Below are positions 10,286-20,982 of a stretch of 64,000 nucleotides of DNA, in pieces. The position numbers were made by a program, and so were the translations under genes. The notes below the pieces were generated by a model. It made no database searches. It had not been told where the DNA came from and saw nothing but the letters and a program-made list of their open reading frames with translations. The stretch is from Pestalotiopsis fici W106-1 (Eukaryota; Ascomycota; Sordariomycetes; Amphisphaeriales; Sporocadaceae). Location: the NCBI RefSeq assembly GCF_000516985.1, contig NW_006917093.1, forward strand, positions 2,294,001 to 2,358,000. Direction: 5' to 3'. Numbering within the stretch: position 1 is the first letter of the stretch; each line of letters opens with the position of its first letter.

Positions 10286-12355
10286 TCAACGTCTGCGCTT
10301 CTTCTTGTCATAACTTGCTGAACCATCATCTCCATAGCTCCGCTTTTTCCGGTCAAGGAGCTGCTTCATGCCGGGTGTCGTGCTGAACTTGGGGTTCGAT
10401 GGGTCAATGGCAAACTCGTGGCTCTCAAAGACTGCCTTGAAACGGTCGTCGCCAGTATCAACAGCAAAGTCCTCTTGAAGTCCTCCACGCTCACCCTTGG
10501 CCTGCAGCTTCTTCTTGGCCTTGCCCTTCTTCATCTTTTGTTTCTCGGCTCGTGAAATCTCAGCCATGTCGAAATGGCCCTTGTCACCAGCCTTTGCGCT
10601 GCCGCCCATAATCTTTTCCAGATGAGCCTTTTCTTCCGCGTTCTTCTTTGCATCGGCTTCCTTGAGCTCTCGCTTCTTGAGACGCTCCTCTTTTCTCTGT
10701 GATGTCTTGGAGACCTTGGCCGGCTCTTCGGTAGTGAAGAAGGGGTCATCGAAACCAAGATCCTCTTCTTCGTCGGCCCCTTGATCATCGGCCAGTTCCT
10801 CGACTTCAATAGCACCATCTCTCTTGGCCACGGCCTTTTCTCTCTTGCGCGCTTTCTTCTCCCGCTCCTTGCGCATGTACTTCTCAACCGTCGTTTCTTC
10901 TCTATCTGGCGAGCCCTCCTTCTTGGCGGCGCTATCATCGTTGAGAGTAAATGTCATTTCCATTTCACCCACTGGCTCTGACTTGGATGACTTGGCCGTG
11001 GTGTCGGGGCCCAGGCCCAAGGCCTCTCTCATTCGTTGCCGCGCAAGCTCCTTCTTGCTCAGCTTTGGTTCGCCCTCGGCTACAGCCTCAGGCTGCTCGT
11101 CTTCGTCGCCCTCTGAGTCACTTGAAGCGAGATAAGCCTTCATGTCGTTTTCCTCAAGCTCAGCTCTACTTCCAGAAAAGGCACGCTTCATGTTCTCCTT
11201 TCGCGCAGCCTCTTCGGGATGCATATCCCAGGTAAGCCTGCTTTTTGTCAGTTCTGAAGGATCGCCAGAGACAGAGAAAGGATATACGTACTTGACCTTG
11301 GAGTGCTGAAGAGCGTCCGTGACAAACTCTGTCGGTCTGTAGTCCGAAGGAACACTGTCACACTCATCTCGAGGTTCATCGTCGAATGTGACGTCGTCTG
11401 GAATGAATCGTAGATCCATGAAATTCGACGAGCTTTGGTATTCTGTACCATCGACAGCCTTGTAAATGTTCTCGGCAGTAGCCTCATCGGAGCAGACAAC
11501 GACGGCGTAGTAATATCTCAATCGATCCAGCTGATATGTCCTGAGTGCGTCCGAGTCAAAGTCTTGATCGTCACCCTCCTGGATGAGGTCCTTCTTGATG
11601 TTCTCGTCGTCCTCCTCGTCCTCCTCGTCGTCTTCACTATCATCCTCTGAATCTTCCGAGCTCTCATCGCCATCATTGGCCTTCTTCTTGAAAATCTCCT
11701 TGGGGGGGCCTTCGAGCTCTTCGCGTTGCATCCGTTCCTTGCCGAACTCGCTAGGGTATATAGAAACCTTGTTGATGCGGCCGCCCTTTGGTACGAAACT
11801 TGCCATCAAAGCCATCAGGTCAGGCGACTTGATATAGTCCCAGTCGAGGTTAACAATGGCGAATCGCTTTGTCACCTCGCCGTCTTCAACGTCGGCCTGC
11901 TCGTCGCGCAGACGCTGCATGCTTCCAGACGTCTCTACCGCGGCATTGGCTTCCTCCTCGTCCTCTTCATCCTCGGATTCTGACTCAGAGTCGGACTCGG
12001 ACGAGGAGAAGCCGCCCCCTCTGGCTGGATCATACTTGGTGTTCGCTTTTTGCAGCTCTCGTTGCACGTCTTCGTCATCGTCAGCGCTGTCGGCATCGTC
12101 CTCGCCCTCGCTCTCCTCCTCATAGAGATTCTTCAGTGCCTTGGCCTTGTTGTCCGACTTGAGTTTGCGACCATATCGGTCGACCTTGGCAGTCTTGGTA
12201 AAGTCCTCATCTTTCAAGACCCGGGAGAATCGCTTGTCGATCTTGGTCTTGGTGGCCTTCTTGGAGGGCAGTCGGAAACGCGGGTCGGACTGGAAATTTG
12301 CAAATCGCGAATCTCCGCTCGAGGCCGAAGCCTTTTGGCTATCCTTCTTGGCCAT
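10286..12355 (-). CDS. ESF1: ESF1, nucleolar pre-rRNA processing factor
   Basis: Minus-strand gene with exons 11292-12355 and 10286-11237, giving 671 residues. ESF1 acts in the SSU processome during early cleavage of 18S precursor rRNA in the nucleolus. The N-terminus DSRFANFQSDPRFRLPSKK is typical of the family. The middle is an RRM-like region (AIVNLDWDYIKSPDLMALM), broken by long acidic Asp/Glu/Ser tracts. The C-terminus carries a NUC153 motif (DDRFKAVFESHEFAIDP) and ends in basic residues. The 54-base stretch 11238-11291 is called an intron because it has GTACGT and GCAG ends and a CTGAC branch-like site, and removing it restores VTDALQHSKVKLTWD, as in other ESF1 proteins. It has no stop and keeps the frame, so a version with 18 extra residues is formally possible. 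The start lies at the only suitable ATG. Confidence 0.95.
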   Translation of the reverse strand: MAKKDSQKASASSGDSRFANFQSDPRFRLPSKKATKTKIDKRFSRVLKDEDFTKTAKVDRYGRKLKSDNKAKALKNLYEEESEGEDDADSADDDEDVQRELQKANTKYDPARGGGFSSSESDSESESEDEEDEEEANAAVETSGSMQRLRDEQADVEDGEVTKRFAIVNLDWDYIKSPDLMALMASFVPKGGRINKVSIYPSEFGKERMQREELEGPPKEIFKKKANDGDESSEDSEDDSEDDEEDEEDDENIKKDLIQEGDDQDFDSDALRTYQLDRLRYYYAVVVCSDEATAENIYKAVDGTEYQSSSNFMDLRFIPDDVTFDDEPRDECDSVPSDYRPTEFVTDALQHSKVKYVYPFSVSGDPSELTKSRLTWDMHPEEAARKENMKRAFSGSRAELEENDMKAYLASSDSEGDEDEQPEAVAEGEPKLSKKELARQRMREALGLGPDTTAKSSKSEPVGEMEMTFTLNDDSAAKKEGSPDREETTVEKYMRKEREKKARKREKAVAKRDGAIEVEELADDQGADEEEDLGFDDPFFTTEEPAKVSKTSQRKEERLKKRELKEADAKKNAEEKAHLEKIMGGSAKAGDKGHFDMAEISRAEKQKMKKGKAKKKLQAKGERGGLQEDFAVDTGDDRFKAVFESHEFAIDPSNPKFSTTPGMKQLLDRKKRSYGDDGSASYDKKKRRR

Positions 12356-13766
12356 TGTGTTGTCGCTACAAAACGCAGATGCGCGGGCGGCGTCCTGTAT
12401 TCTACCAATGGGCAGAATATCTTCTAGTATGCAGAGCAGAGAGAGGGTCGCGCAAAAATAAAATGGGTCTTTTGCTATCTAAATCTTATCGATAAGAGCT
12501 GGGCATTAGTGGAGACCTCAGTGACCCTGTTGGCGCTTGCATACAGGATGTACCGGACGGAAATATTTCACATGTGCACTAATGTACCATGTACCTATCA
12601 CTGCAGGATCAATGCATGTGTATCTTGACCTCGATTCCATTTCCTGTTCGTCAATGATAATGAATACTACGTCCATTGGACTAGTCTGATGTGCAAAGCC
12701 CATCTTCATCTATACGAATCTTTTACGGTAAGTATTGACTTTACAGACTGGGGGGTTTGCCTTGGATAATTGTGGCGGTGAGCCTCTCGAGACATTCGAT
12801 GGACCAGACACTGCCACTAGAAACCCCACGTTGGACCCTCCAAAACATGCGAATTGACCCCTCCAAACATAAGCTACCAGTACCAGGTACGCATAGCTGA
12901 TGGGTAAAATGTGATGCACAATTACGTCGGTTCAATGAGTTTGAGACGAGTACATCAATGGAAAGTTGATGCTTGGGGGAAAGAAACGACAAGTTCTTTG
13001 ATTGTTAAAGATGCTAGATATCATGGACACGGAATGATTGCATAGGGATTTCATTGAAAGTACGTCTGGAGCAATACAGCAACCGGTGTAGGTACCGAAG
13101 TGATAAACGGGCTGCCCAGGAAACACAGATTAGCCATTTGTACCATACAAGCCAGCAGCACTCGCCGCTCTTCTCTCATGCCACCGTGTTTTGTTGTTGT
13201 TGGGCTCCATCCTTGATGAGCTGTTTCGCATGACGAACCCTTCACTAATACGGCAGTAGCTCGTCAGGGTATTTCCTGGACGGGGCGCTCACATGAAAGA
13301 TAATTGGCATCTCAGCCATCGAGAACAAGCCAATGGACCCATTTTGTGGCCTTCAGCCTCTCTGCGGTGCCGGTGATGCAATGCATGCCAAGAACTGAGG
13401 GCCCCCAGCTCGGTGCTTGTCGAATCTGCTGTTTGGCTGTCATTCGTCTCAAAGCTCACACTCTGACAATCTGCCTGCACGCTATTATAAGCCGATACCC
13501 GTCCCCTAGTAGCCTACCCTTGGTCCCTTGATTTTTGCTTGCTTCAATAGACAGACTGATCAGACACCTTGCGGGTTCCCACTGTCAATCAATACCCGTG
13601 AGCCCGTGAATCACGACCTCTGCTCATCGCCTACAAATAGAGTTGCGACCCCCCTCCGTGTTAACCCCGCGCCGGGCTTCCCGATCTTCAACCTACTGGC
13701 ATAGAGTAGAGTTATATCGTTTCTGCTTCTTCTTCTTCTTCTTCACATAATACGTCTTTAGCAAAG
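12356..13766. promoter_or_regulatory. divergent promoter region, ESF1 / phospholipase D
   Basis: About 1.4 kb between two divergent starts, with no supported gene. A CTT repeat (about 13729-13744) lies in the phospholipase D leader about 25 bases before its ATG. Confidence 0.5.
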
Positions 13767-16700
13767 ATGGATTTCCTCCACAAGCTTGGACACGATGTCA
13801 AGGAGGCTCTTGGTGGTGGTTCGAGCGAGCCTGAGCGCCGTGATGACGAACAGCAACAAGAAGAGTTCCGGCCTCAGCAGCAGGAGGAACGTCCTCCCTC
13901 TCGGCCCCCATCCAGCCACAGCAACCACGACGACAAGCCTGCGGAGCCGCCCGTGAACACCAACCGATACCAGTCCTTTGCCGCCCCGTCTTCCGGCAAT
14001 GTCAAGTGGCACGTGGACGGTGCCAGCTATTTCTGGGCCGTCTCAACCGCCCTGGAACGTAAGTCTGCATTGAGATTGACTCCTAGAAGTCATGCAAATG
14101 AGATGTTCTAATTATTCCTGCAGAGGCCAGAGAGAGCATCTATATTCTTGATTGGTGGTTGAGCCCAGAGCTCTACCTCCGCCGCCCTCCTGCCCGCAAT
14201 GAGCAGTACCGTATCGATAACATGCTCAAGGCGGCCGCCGAGCGTGGTGTCCAAGTCAACATTATTGTCTACAAGGAGGTCACGCAGGCCCTGACTTGTG
14301 AGTTTCCCTTTTTGAACCAGTCGATGTTTCTTGACAAATTTGCTGACATTTCATTAGTGAACTCCAAGGTACACCCTCTGCTACTGTAAAATATAGCTCT
14401 TGGCTAACAATCAACTTCAGCACACAAAGTCGCACCTGGAAGAGTTGCACCCCAACATCAAGGTGTTCAGACACCCTGACCATGGCCTCGATATGGACGG
14501 TGCCAAGGCAGACCTGGAGGCTGTCTTCCAGAGCTTGTCAATGGGATCACTGAATGCCTTCAAACTTTCGCATGCGCCCCAGGATGCCGTCAAGTCCCTA
14601 TATGGTTCTGCCGGCGAGGTAGTTCTTTACTGGGCCCACCACGAGAAACTCTGCGTCGTCGACCGCAAACTTGTTTTCATGGGAGGTCTTGACATGTGTA
14701 TGTAATGATTGCTGCTTTAGGTGCCACGCTTTTCGCTGATGATGATTCCTCCAGGTTTCGGTCGGTGGGACACCAACAGTCACCCTATCGCGGACGCACA
14801 CCCCGGCAACCTCGATGCCATTGTCTTCCCCGGACAAGACTACAACAACGCTCGCATTTTCGATTTTGAGGGCGTTGACAACTGGAACCACAACCAACGT
14901 AAGAAATTATGCAGCAACGATATTTCGGACCATTTCTGACTCAATTATTAGTTGATCGAACCAAGAGCTCACGAATGGGTTGGTCGGATATTTCCATCTC
15001 TCTCAATGGTCCCATTACAAACAGCTTGTTGGACCACTTTGTTGACAGATGGTAAGTCATACACATGCTTATGATAAAGTCGGCGCTAATTGACCATATG
15101 CAGGAACTTCATCTGGGAGCAGAAGTACAAGGACAAGGATCCCGGCAAGTACGAAAAGCTTGAATTCAACAGTGGTAGCACAAGGGCCTCGGCCAGTCTG
15201 AGCGGAGACTTTGAGGGTCGCCTCGCACCACGAGTCCAGAGACATGAACAGCAGGAGGGTGCCTCCATCCAGCTGTGCAGAAGGTGAGCTGAATTGAGTT
15301 TTATGTGTCATGAACCATGCTGACAGATAACCCAGTGCCTGCGACTGGTCCGCTGGCCATCCAACTGAGCACTCTATTCAAAATGCATACATCGATGCCA
15401 TTGGCAACGCACAGCACTTTGTCTACATCGAGAACCAGGTAATTAGTCATTTATTCTAGAAACCCATGAAAGCCAACTAAACCGTGTATCATAGTTCTTC
15501 ATTACAGCCACTTGCGATGAGCAAGATCCGGTCAAGAACAGGATTGGTGGCGCCATCGTGGATCGTATCCTGCGCGCACACAATGCCGGAGACAATTTCC
15601 GTGTCATCGTATTGATGCCTGCAGTTCCTGCATTTGCTGGAGATCTGCACTCGGACGGTGCTCTCGGCACTCGTGCCATTATGGAGTTCCAATACAACTC
15701 GATCAACCGTGGTGGCCACAGTATCATGGAAACGCTCCAACAGCGTGGTGTCGAGGACCCCAGACGCTACATTACTTTCTACAACCTCCGCAACTACGAC
15801 CGTATCAACAACTCGGAGACGCTCGGTCGTGCCGAGGAGAGAAGTGGTGTTCCCTACGAGCAGGCTCGCCGCGACTACGACGACAAGGTCGGCGTCGGTA
15901 ACTACCCGTACGGTGAGGAGAACGAGGACCGCGAGCGCTATGGCCGGGACGAGGGCGGTGAATCTCGCTTTGGCGGTGGCTACGGTAACTCCGAGTACGA
16001 AGATGGAGGTGAGGAGCGCAGAGAGCGCCGTGGCGACGACTATGAGCGCTATCAAGAGGCAGCCAGAGTCACCAGCGATGATACCAAGGACTCGGTTTGC
16101 GCAGCTTACATGGAGGGTGGCGCTTTGCAGATGGTTGGATGGGAGGGAGCCCCTGAGGCTGAGCTTGATGCCTTCGTTTCGGAAGAGCTTTACATCCACA
16201 GCAAGGTGCTTATTGCCGATGACAAGGTTGTCATCTGCGGCTCTGCAAACTTGAACGACCGCTCGCAACTGGGAACACACGACTCTGAGATTGCTGTCGT
16301 CATTGAGGACCCGGAGCCCATTGAGTCGACCATGAACGGCGAGCCTTTCACAGCTTCCAAGTTTGCAGCCTCGCTTCGTCGCCAGCTGTTCCGCAAGCAC
16401 TTGGGTCTCCTCCCCCACCAGCCTGTCGACCGCCCCGACAACAACTGGGTCGCTATCGACCAGGAGCCTTTGGACTACGACTGGGGCTCAAGCGCTGATC
16501 AGTTGGTGGAAGACCCTATGAGCTCCGAGTTCTGGGATCTCTGGACCGGCACTGCCCGTACCAACACTGAAGTCTTCAACAAGGCGTTCCACCCCGTGCC
16601 CAGCGACTTGGTCCGCAGCTGGGACGACTACAAGGAGGTCTTTAGCAAGCACTTCCTCATCCCTGGTGTTGAGTACAAGGACGACGAAAAGGAGGGCAAG

Positions 16701-16880
16701 GTTGAGTACGGACACATTGTCCGCGAGGAGTTCCCTGGTGGCGTCCAGGAGGTCAAGGAGTGGCTGGGCAGAGTGAGGGGTACCCTCGTAGAGATGCCAC
16801 TGGATTTCTTGATTGATGTCAAGGATATGGCCAAGGAAGGCATGAGCTTGAACTCCTTCACAGAAGATATTTACACTTAG
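13767..16880 (+). CDS. phospholipase D with two HKD motifs
   Basis: Nine exons: 13767-14058, 14124-14297, 14358-14368, 14421-14697, 14755-14898, 14952-15051, 15104-15283, 15336-15438 and 15495-16880; 888 residues. The enzyme hydrolyses phosphatidylcholine-type lipids to phosphatidic acid. Both catalytic HxKxxxxD motifs are present: HEKLCVVD at about residue 233 and HSKVLIAD at about 662. Conserved segments such as GGLDMCFGRWDTNSHPIADAHPG and IYILDWWLSPELYLRR support the splicing. There is no PX or PH domain, so this is the short fungal PLD type, not the SPO14 type. The N-terminus is Gln/Pro-rich. Between the two motifs lies a charged, glycine- and tyrosine-rich low-complexity insert at about residues 575-625. 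Exon 3 is only 11 bases and supplies LNSK before HTKSHLEELHPN; leaving it out would break the frame. The introns are all 52-65 bases. Confidence 0.93.
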
Positions 16881-18014
16881 AGGAAATCTACCATCTCGTT
16901 AGGATAGCAGAGAGTAGAGCAAACACTCGCATCGACATGTTTCGCTAGGTAAAGTGTTGCCCTCTTAGAAGATTGAGCACACGATAGGTACTTGCGCAGG
17001 TATATACTACAACAAATCAAGTAAACTTACAAAGTCTCGGCTCTTCGCAGAACGCCACCATAGTAATCTTACATTGAAAGTCCAAGAAAGAGCTGAACCG
17101 CAAAGCACTATATATATGCAATGCATGGTCCAATCTCCGGGGTTCACGGTTACTATAAAATACCAAATAACAAGACACACGTGCGCGCCGACGGTTTACG
17201 GGATTGGGCGAGGACCGAAGCTAGATACTCATTAGAGAAGTTTGAATGCTGGTTCGTCGAATCACTTTCCCTGGAAACCCAAGCCCGCTTGGCCCAGGGT
17301 GTCGGTTACTCGGACGTGATTGAGCTTCCTAACAGAGTTTCGCGTCGTGAGTCCCGCCGCCGCCGCCTCCTCCTCTCCGCCGTTCACAGTGGTGGTCGTC
17401 CCCCCCTGGTCAGTTTATACCCTTACCTGTTAGCCCGACTCGCTTGCCACTAATGCAAGACCGTACCTCGCAGCCCGCTGCAATCCCATGGGTTCGTTCC
17501 CTTTTGATCAAAGAGCAATTGACCTGTCAGAGCTCGAGGATAGTGAATGTGGTCCCTCATATGTTCTTTTTTGTTATGTTTTTGCCTCTCTCACCCCCAG
17601 GCCTGATCTGTTCGCTAAAGCAAACATGGACAGATAACTCGCATGCCAATTCCGCCCTGTCGGTCGGGACGTTGCATTTCTAGCTTGAATCTTTCTTGGG
17701 TCTTTTCGGTCTTGATGTCAGTGTCTAGCTAGAGCTGCCCGAAGGAGGGGCGCCTCCAGGGCTTTTCATTTTCGTGATAGTAGTTATAAAGGGCAGTTGG
17801 TTCCCCCGTACTTCTTGGGAAATTGATGTACGTGATTGCTCATGGTGGTTATCTTGCGCCTTTCTCTTTGAGGGTTTACCATATCTACTCACTGTCGTTC
17901 CGTCTCATCACCATTCACGGAAAAGAAGAACATTGAGTGTGTGTCCAAGAGAAGGATCTCCAGGAAACATCCCGTGTCAAAAGGAACACATTTTGACCCG
18001 CGTACAATACCATA
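16881..18014. other. intergenic, promoter of the RNase T2 gene
   Basis: No supported gene in 1.1 kb. The right half is pyrimidine-rich, as expected for a fungal promoter and leader. Confidence 0.5.
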
Positions 18015-19191
18015 ATGTCGTCCTCTGCCAACCTCCTCGCCGTTCTGGGCGCCGTCGCTCTCTTGCCCGGCACCGTCCGCGCGGGCCTGTATCCGGGCCT
18101 ATCCACGCAGAACCACACCTGCTCGCTGCAGAAGCCGGTGCTCTCGTGCTCCGCCGGTGCTGATCCGGCTGTTGTCGATACGTGCTGCGTCGAGACATAT
18201 GGCGGCCTCATCTTGTCTACGCAATTCTGGGACACGTATACTGGCCGTGAGTCGGCGGGTCAGCTGCTGCCACGCGACACTTGGACCCGTAAGTAGTAGT
18301 ATTACATGGAAAACTCGCAACGGGGAACGGCCAGAGATTTTGTCTTGCGCCCAATCTCATGCGCGAGCGGGGGGCAGATATGATGAATGAAATGAAATGC
18401 TAATAACCTTTATTCAAATTCATCCAGTTCACGGTCTCTGGCCCGACTTTTGCAACGGCTCGTATACACAGTACTGCGACCTGTCGCGGCAGTACGACCC
18501 CATCCCGTCGCCCAACACGACGACGGGCACGAGCGCGGGCACGCCGGTGCCCGCCTACACGGGGCCGAGCATCGCGACCTTTCTGGAGCCCTTTGGCAAG
18601 CTCGACCTGCTCGCCTACATGAACAAGTACTGGGTCGCGCAGAACCAGGACAATGGCGGCTTCTGGGGCCACGAGTTCAGCAAGCACGCCACCTGCTACT
18701 CGTCCTTTGACGTCGAGTGCTACGGCCCCCAGTACCGCGAGCACGAGGAGGTGGTGGATTTCTTTGAGACGGCTCTCGAGTTTTACGACGCCCTGCCGAC
18801 TTGGCAGTGGTTGGCCGACGCGGGCATCAAGCCGTCCAACGGGACTGCTACCACCACCAGCAGCAGCTGCAGTACCAACGGCACCTCTCCCACGGCTCTC
18901 TCGCTCTCCGACGTCCAGGACGCACTCGTCGCCGGCTTTGGTAAGCTGCCCTACATTGGCTGCTCGGGCCCGCGCTACAACGCGACCGAGGCCGGCAAGG
19001 GCAGCAACGATACGGGGTACACCGTGCTGACCGAGGTGTGGTACTACCACCACGTCCTGGGCCGCGTGCAGGACGGCGTCGCCGAAAAGGTGCATGCCAA
19101 CATCACGGGCGGTTCCGTGTCGAGCTGCGCCAAGACTCCGGGTGCCCTCCGGTACTATGAACGGACAACCGGCTCGGATGTGGCTTACTAG
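18015..19191 (+). CDS. secreted ribonuclease T2
   Basis: Two exons, 18015-18288 and 18428-19191, with a 139-base intron (GTAAGT...ATCCAG); 345 residues. The enzyme cleaves single-stranded RNA to 3'-phosphates through a 2',3'-cyclic intermediate and is secreted or vacuolar. A signal peptide is clear: a hydrophobic core at residues 6-18 and a likely cut after VRA at about residue 23. Both catalytic signatures are present. CAS-I is LHGLWPDFC, with His at about residue 93, completed exactly at the splice junction. CAS-II is GHEFSKHATCY, with His173, Glu174, Lys177 and His178. Many cysteines and several N-glycosylation motifs (NHT, NGS, NTT, NAT) fit a secreted glycoprotein. A Ser/Thr-rich linker near residues 231-250 interrupts the domain. 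Whether it is digestive or a self-RNA turnover enzyme cannot be told from sequence. Confidence 0.94.
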
Positions 19192-19650
19192 ACTGGACTA
19201 ATTTTCCTCACGATGGGGAAATAAAAGTCTTGCCGCAAGCATACTCTTGATATGCTGAATGAAGGGGTGAGCTGATTTTTCGACTACCGAGTACACTATA
19301 GGACAATAATGATAATGAGATGAATTTGCTTGTCAAGCCTGTCTTTCGTAGACTTTGAATGTTGTCGAGCCTCTTGATTTTCAAATGAACATCTCTAGAG
19401 AGATCAGAGCTGCGCATTTACCCAGCAGCTAACATTGTCATGAATGGTTCTGACGTACGTTTGTTTCCACGACAAGCTTCAAAGTAACATTTCCAATAAT
19501 AATAATTCATGAAATTCTGGTTCGGAATACCATGCAGAGTCGGGTCGTAGGCATCCAGCACTACCTCTGCAACGCATTCTCTATATTATACAATGCTTCT
19601 CTCCATTTTTGGTCATTCCCTAAACGCCTTATGAAATAGCCAGACCATCT
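19192..19650. other. intergenic, convergent 3' ends
   Basis: The 3' flanks of the RNase T2 and SEC62 genes; AT-rich, no gene. Confidence 0.5.
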
Positions 19651-20982
19651 TTACTCGTCATCCGCCAATTCCTCGACACGGGGTGCGGCGTATGCTGACT
19701 GTCCCAGAGGAGCCGTCTGGATCTGCGTCGAGGTTCCAGTCGTAGTAGCGGTAGCGGGGGCGGATTGACCAGTGACACCAGCAAAGTGGGCAGAGGCCTC
19801 GGCATTTACGGCGGTCGACTTTGACTTCTTCTTCTTCTTTGGCTTCGCGGTCTATATTGCAGTCAGTATTTATGGCGCGCGGGAAGATTGAGTAAGCGTG
19901 TAACGAACCTCATGCCAAGCCCAAACAGGGCGGAAACTGTCCATGAACGAGACATCTTCCCACAGGTTGGGATACAGCCAAAGTCCAGGCGAGACCAAGA
20001 AATACGTAATGCCGAAAAGAATAACACGGAAAATAGCCATGGCAAAGAAGAGACCGAGCAGCCCGATGAAACCCCAACTAAGGTAGTATACACCTTGGCG
20101 AAGGAAGACGGGCCAGAGAGGATACAAGACGCAAATGAAAATGGCAATCAAGGCAAGAACAGCGTAAACCTTGCGCATGACCTGACTGCCCTCGTAGAAC
20201 CAGATGTAGTACATGTCGTCGTGAGCCTCTTGTTGCTGCTCAATCTTGACGGTCCACTGGCCCTTGACGCGCTTTCCCTTCTTCTTGCCGTGATCATGGC
20301 CTTCATGAGGATCGACCTTGCTAACGCGCAGAGCAAGCATCGACATGGGCAGCAGCTTGAAGCAGTTCTCGAGACTGGCGCGGTCCTTGATTTCCGGAAG
20401 GCCGGGGTTCTTCTTTCGCAGCTTCTCGTAAGCGGGAGATTGCAGGGCGCGTAGGGCTCGCTTAACACGGAACATGTCCTTGCGCTCGCCGTTGAAAATG
20501 ACAGTTCGGGGCTTGAGGCTCTGGCCACGGAGGAAATTGGCGAGCACGATGGCCAGCGGGTTTGGCGGGCCAGGTTGGACAGGTTGAGCCTGTTGCTGCT
20601 GCTGCGGCGGCGGCATTGGGCCCTTCTGAACGACTTGTCCTGGCTGAGGACCTCCTGGGCCTCCTGGCGGCTGACCCTGTGCGCCCTGCTGCTGTGCTTG
20701 CTGTGCGCGCATGGCCATTTGCTGCATCTGCTGTCTCCGGATGTGCTCGACGAATTGAGGTACGGACATGCCAGCCTTCTGTGCTTGCTCCTGGAGCTGC
20801 CTCTGCATCATGGCAATCTGCTCTGGTGTCGGGGGTGGTGCTCCTGGGGGTCCGCGGAATTGGATCTGGGGGCCTGGCTGGGGCGCGCCTTGAGGTCCTG
20901 CTTGGGGACTTCCTTGAGGACCACCCTGAGGACCTCCTTGGGGAGGAGGCTGCTGCGGCGGTTGCTGCGCTTGGTCCGCCAT
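19651..20982 (-). CDS. SEC62: SEC62, post-translational ER translocation subunit
   Basis: Minus-strand exons 19909-20982 and 19651-19851 joined in phase 0 across a 57-base intron (GTTCGT...ATATAG), giving 424 residues. SEC62 works with SEC63 and the SEC61 channel in post-translational import of proteins into the ER. The first 125 residues are Gln/Pro/Gly-rich, with repeated QGGPQGSPQAGPQ-like units. The conserved core follows: a cytosolic domain (FLRGQSLKPRTVIFNGERKD), then membrane segments at about residues 264-284 and 294-325, separated by a short loop. The second exon gives a lysine-rich stretch (KPKKKKKSKS) and an acidic end (VEELADDE). Without the intron call the frame would end early in TLTQSSRAP. 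The donor GTTCGT is weak, but the phase fits and the lysine-rich tail is typical of the family. Confidence 0.92.

Noticed and set aside
15489..16418. 309-codon open frame antisense to the last phospholipase D exon
   Set aside because: It lies wholly opposite a strongly coding exon with catalytic motifs. Its Val/Leu-rich composition is the expected shadow of the GAC/GAG-rich sense codons.
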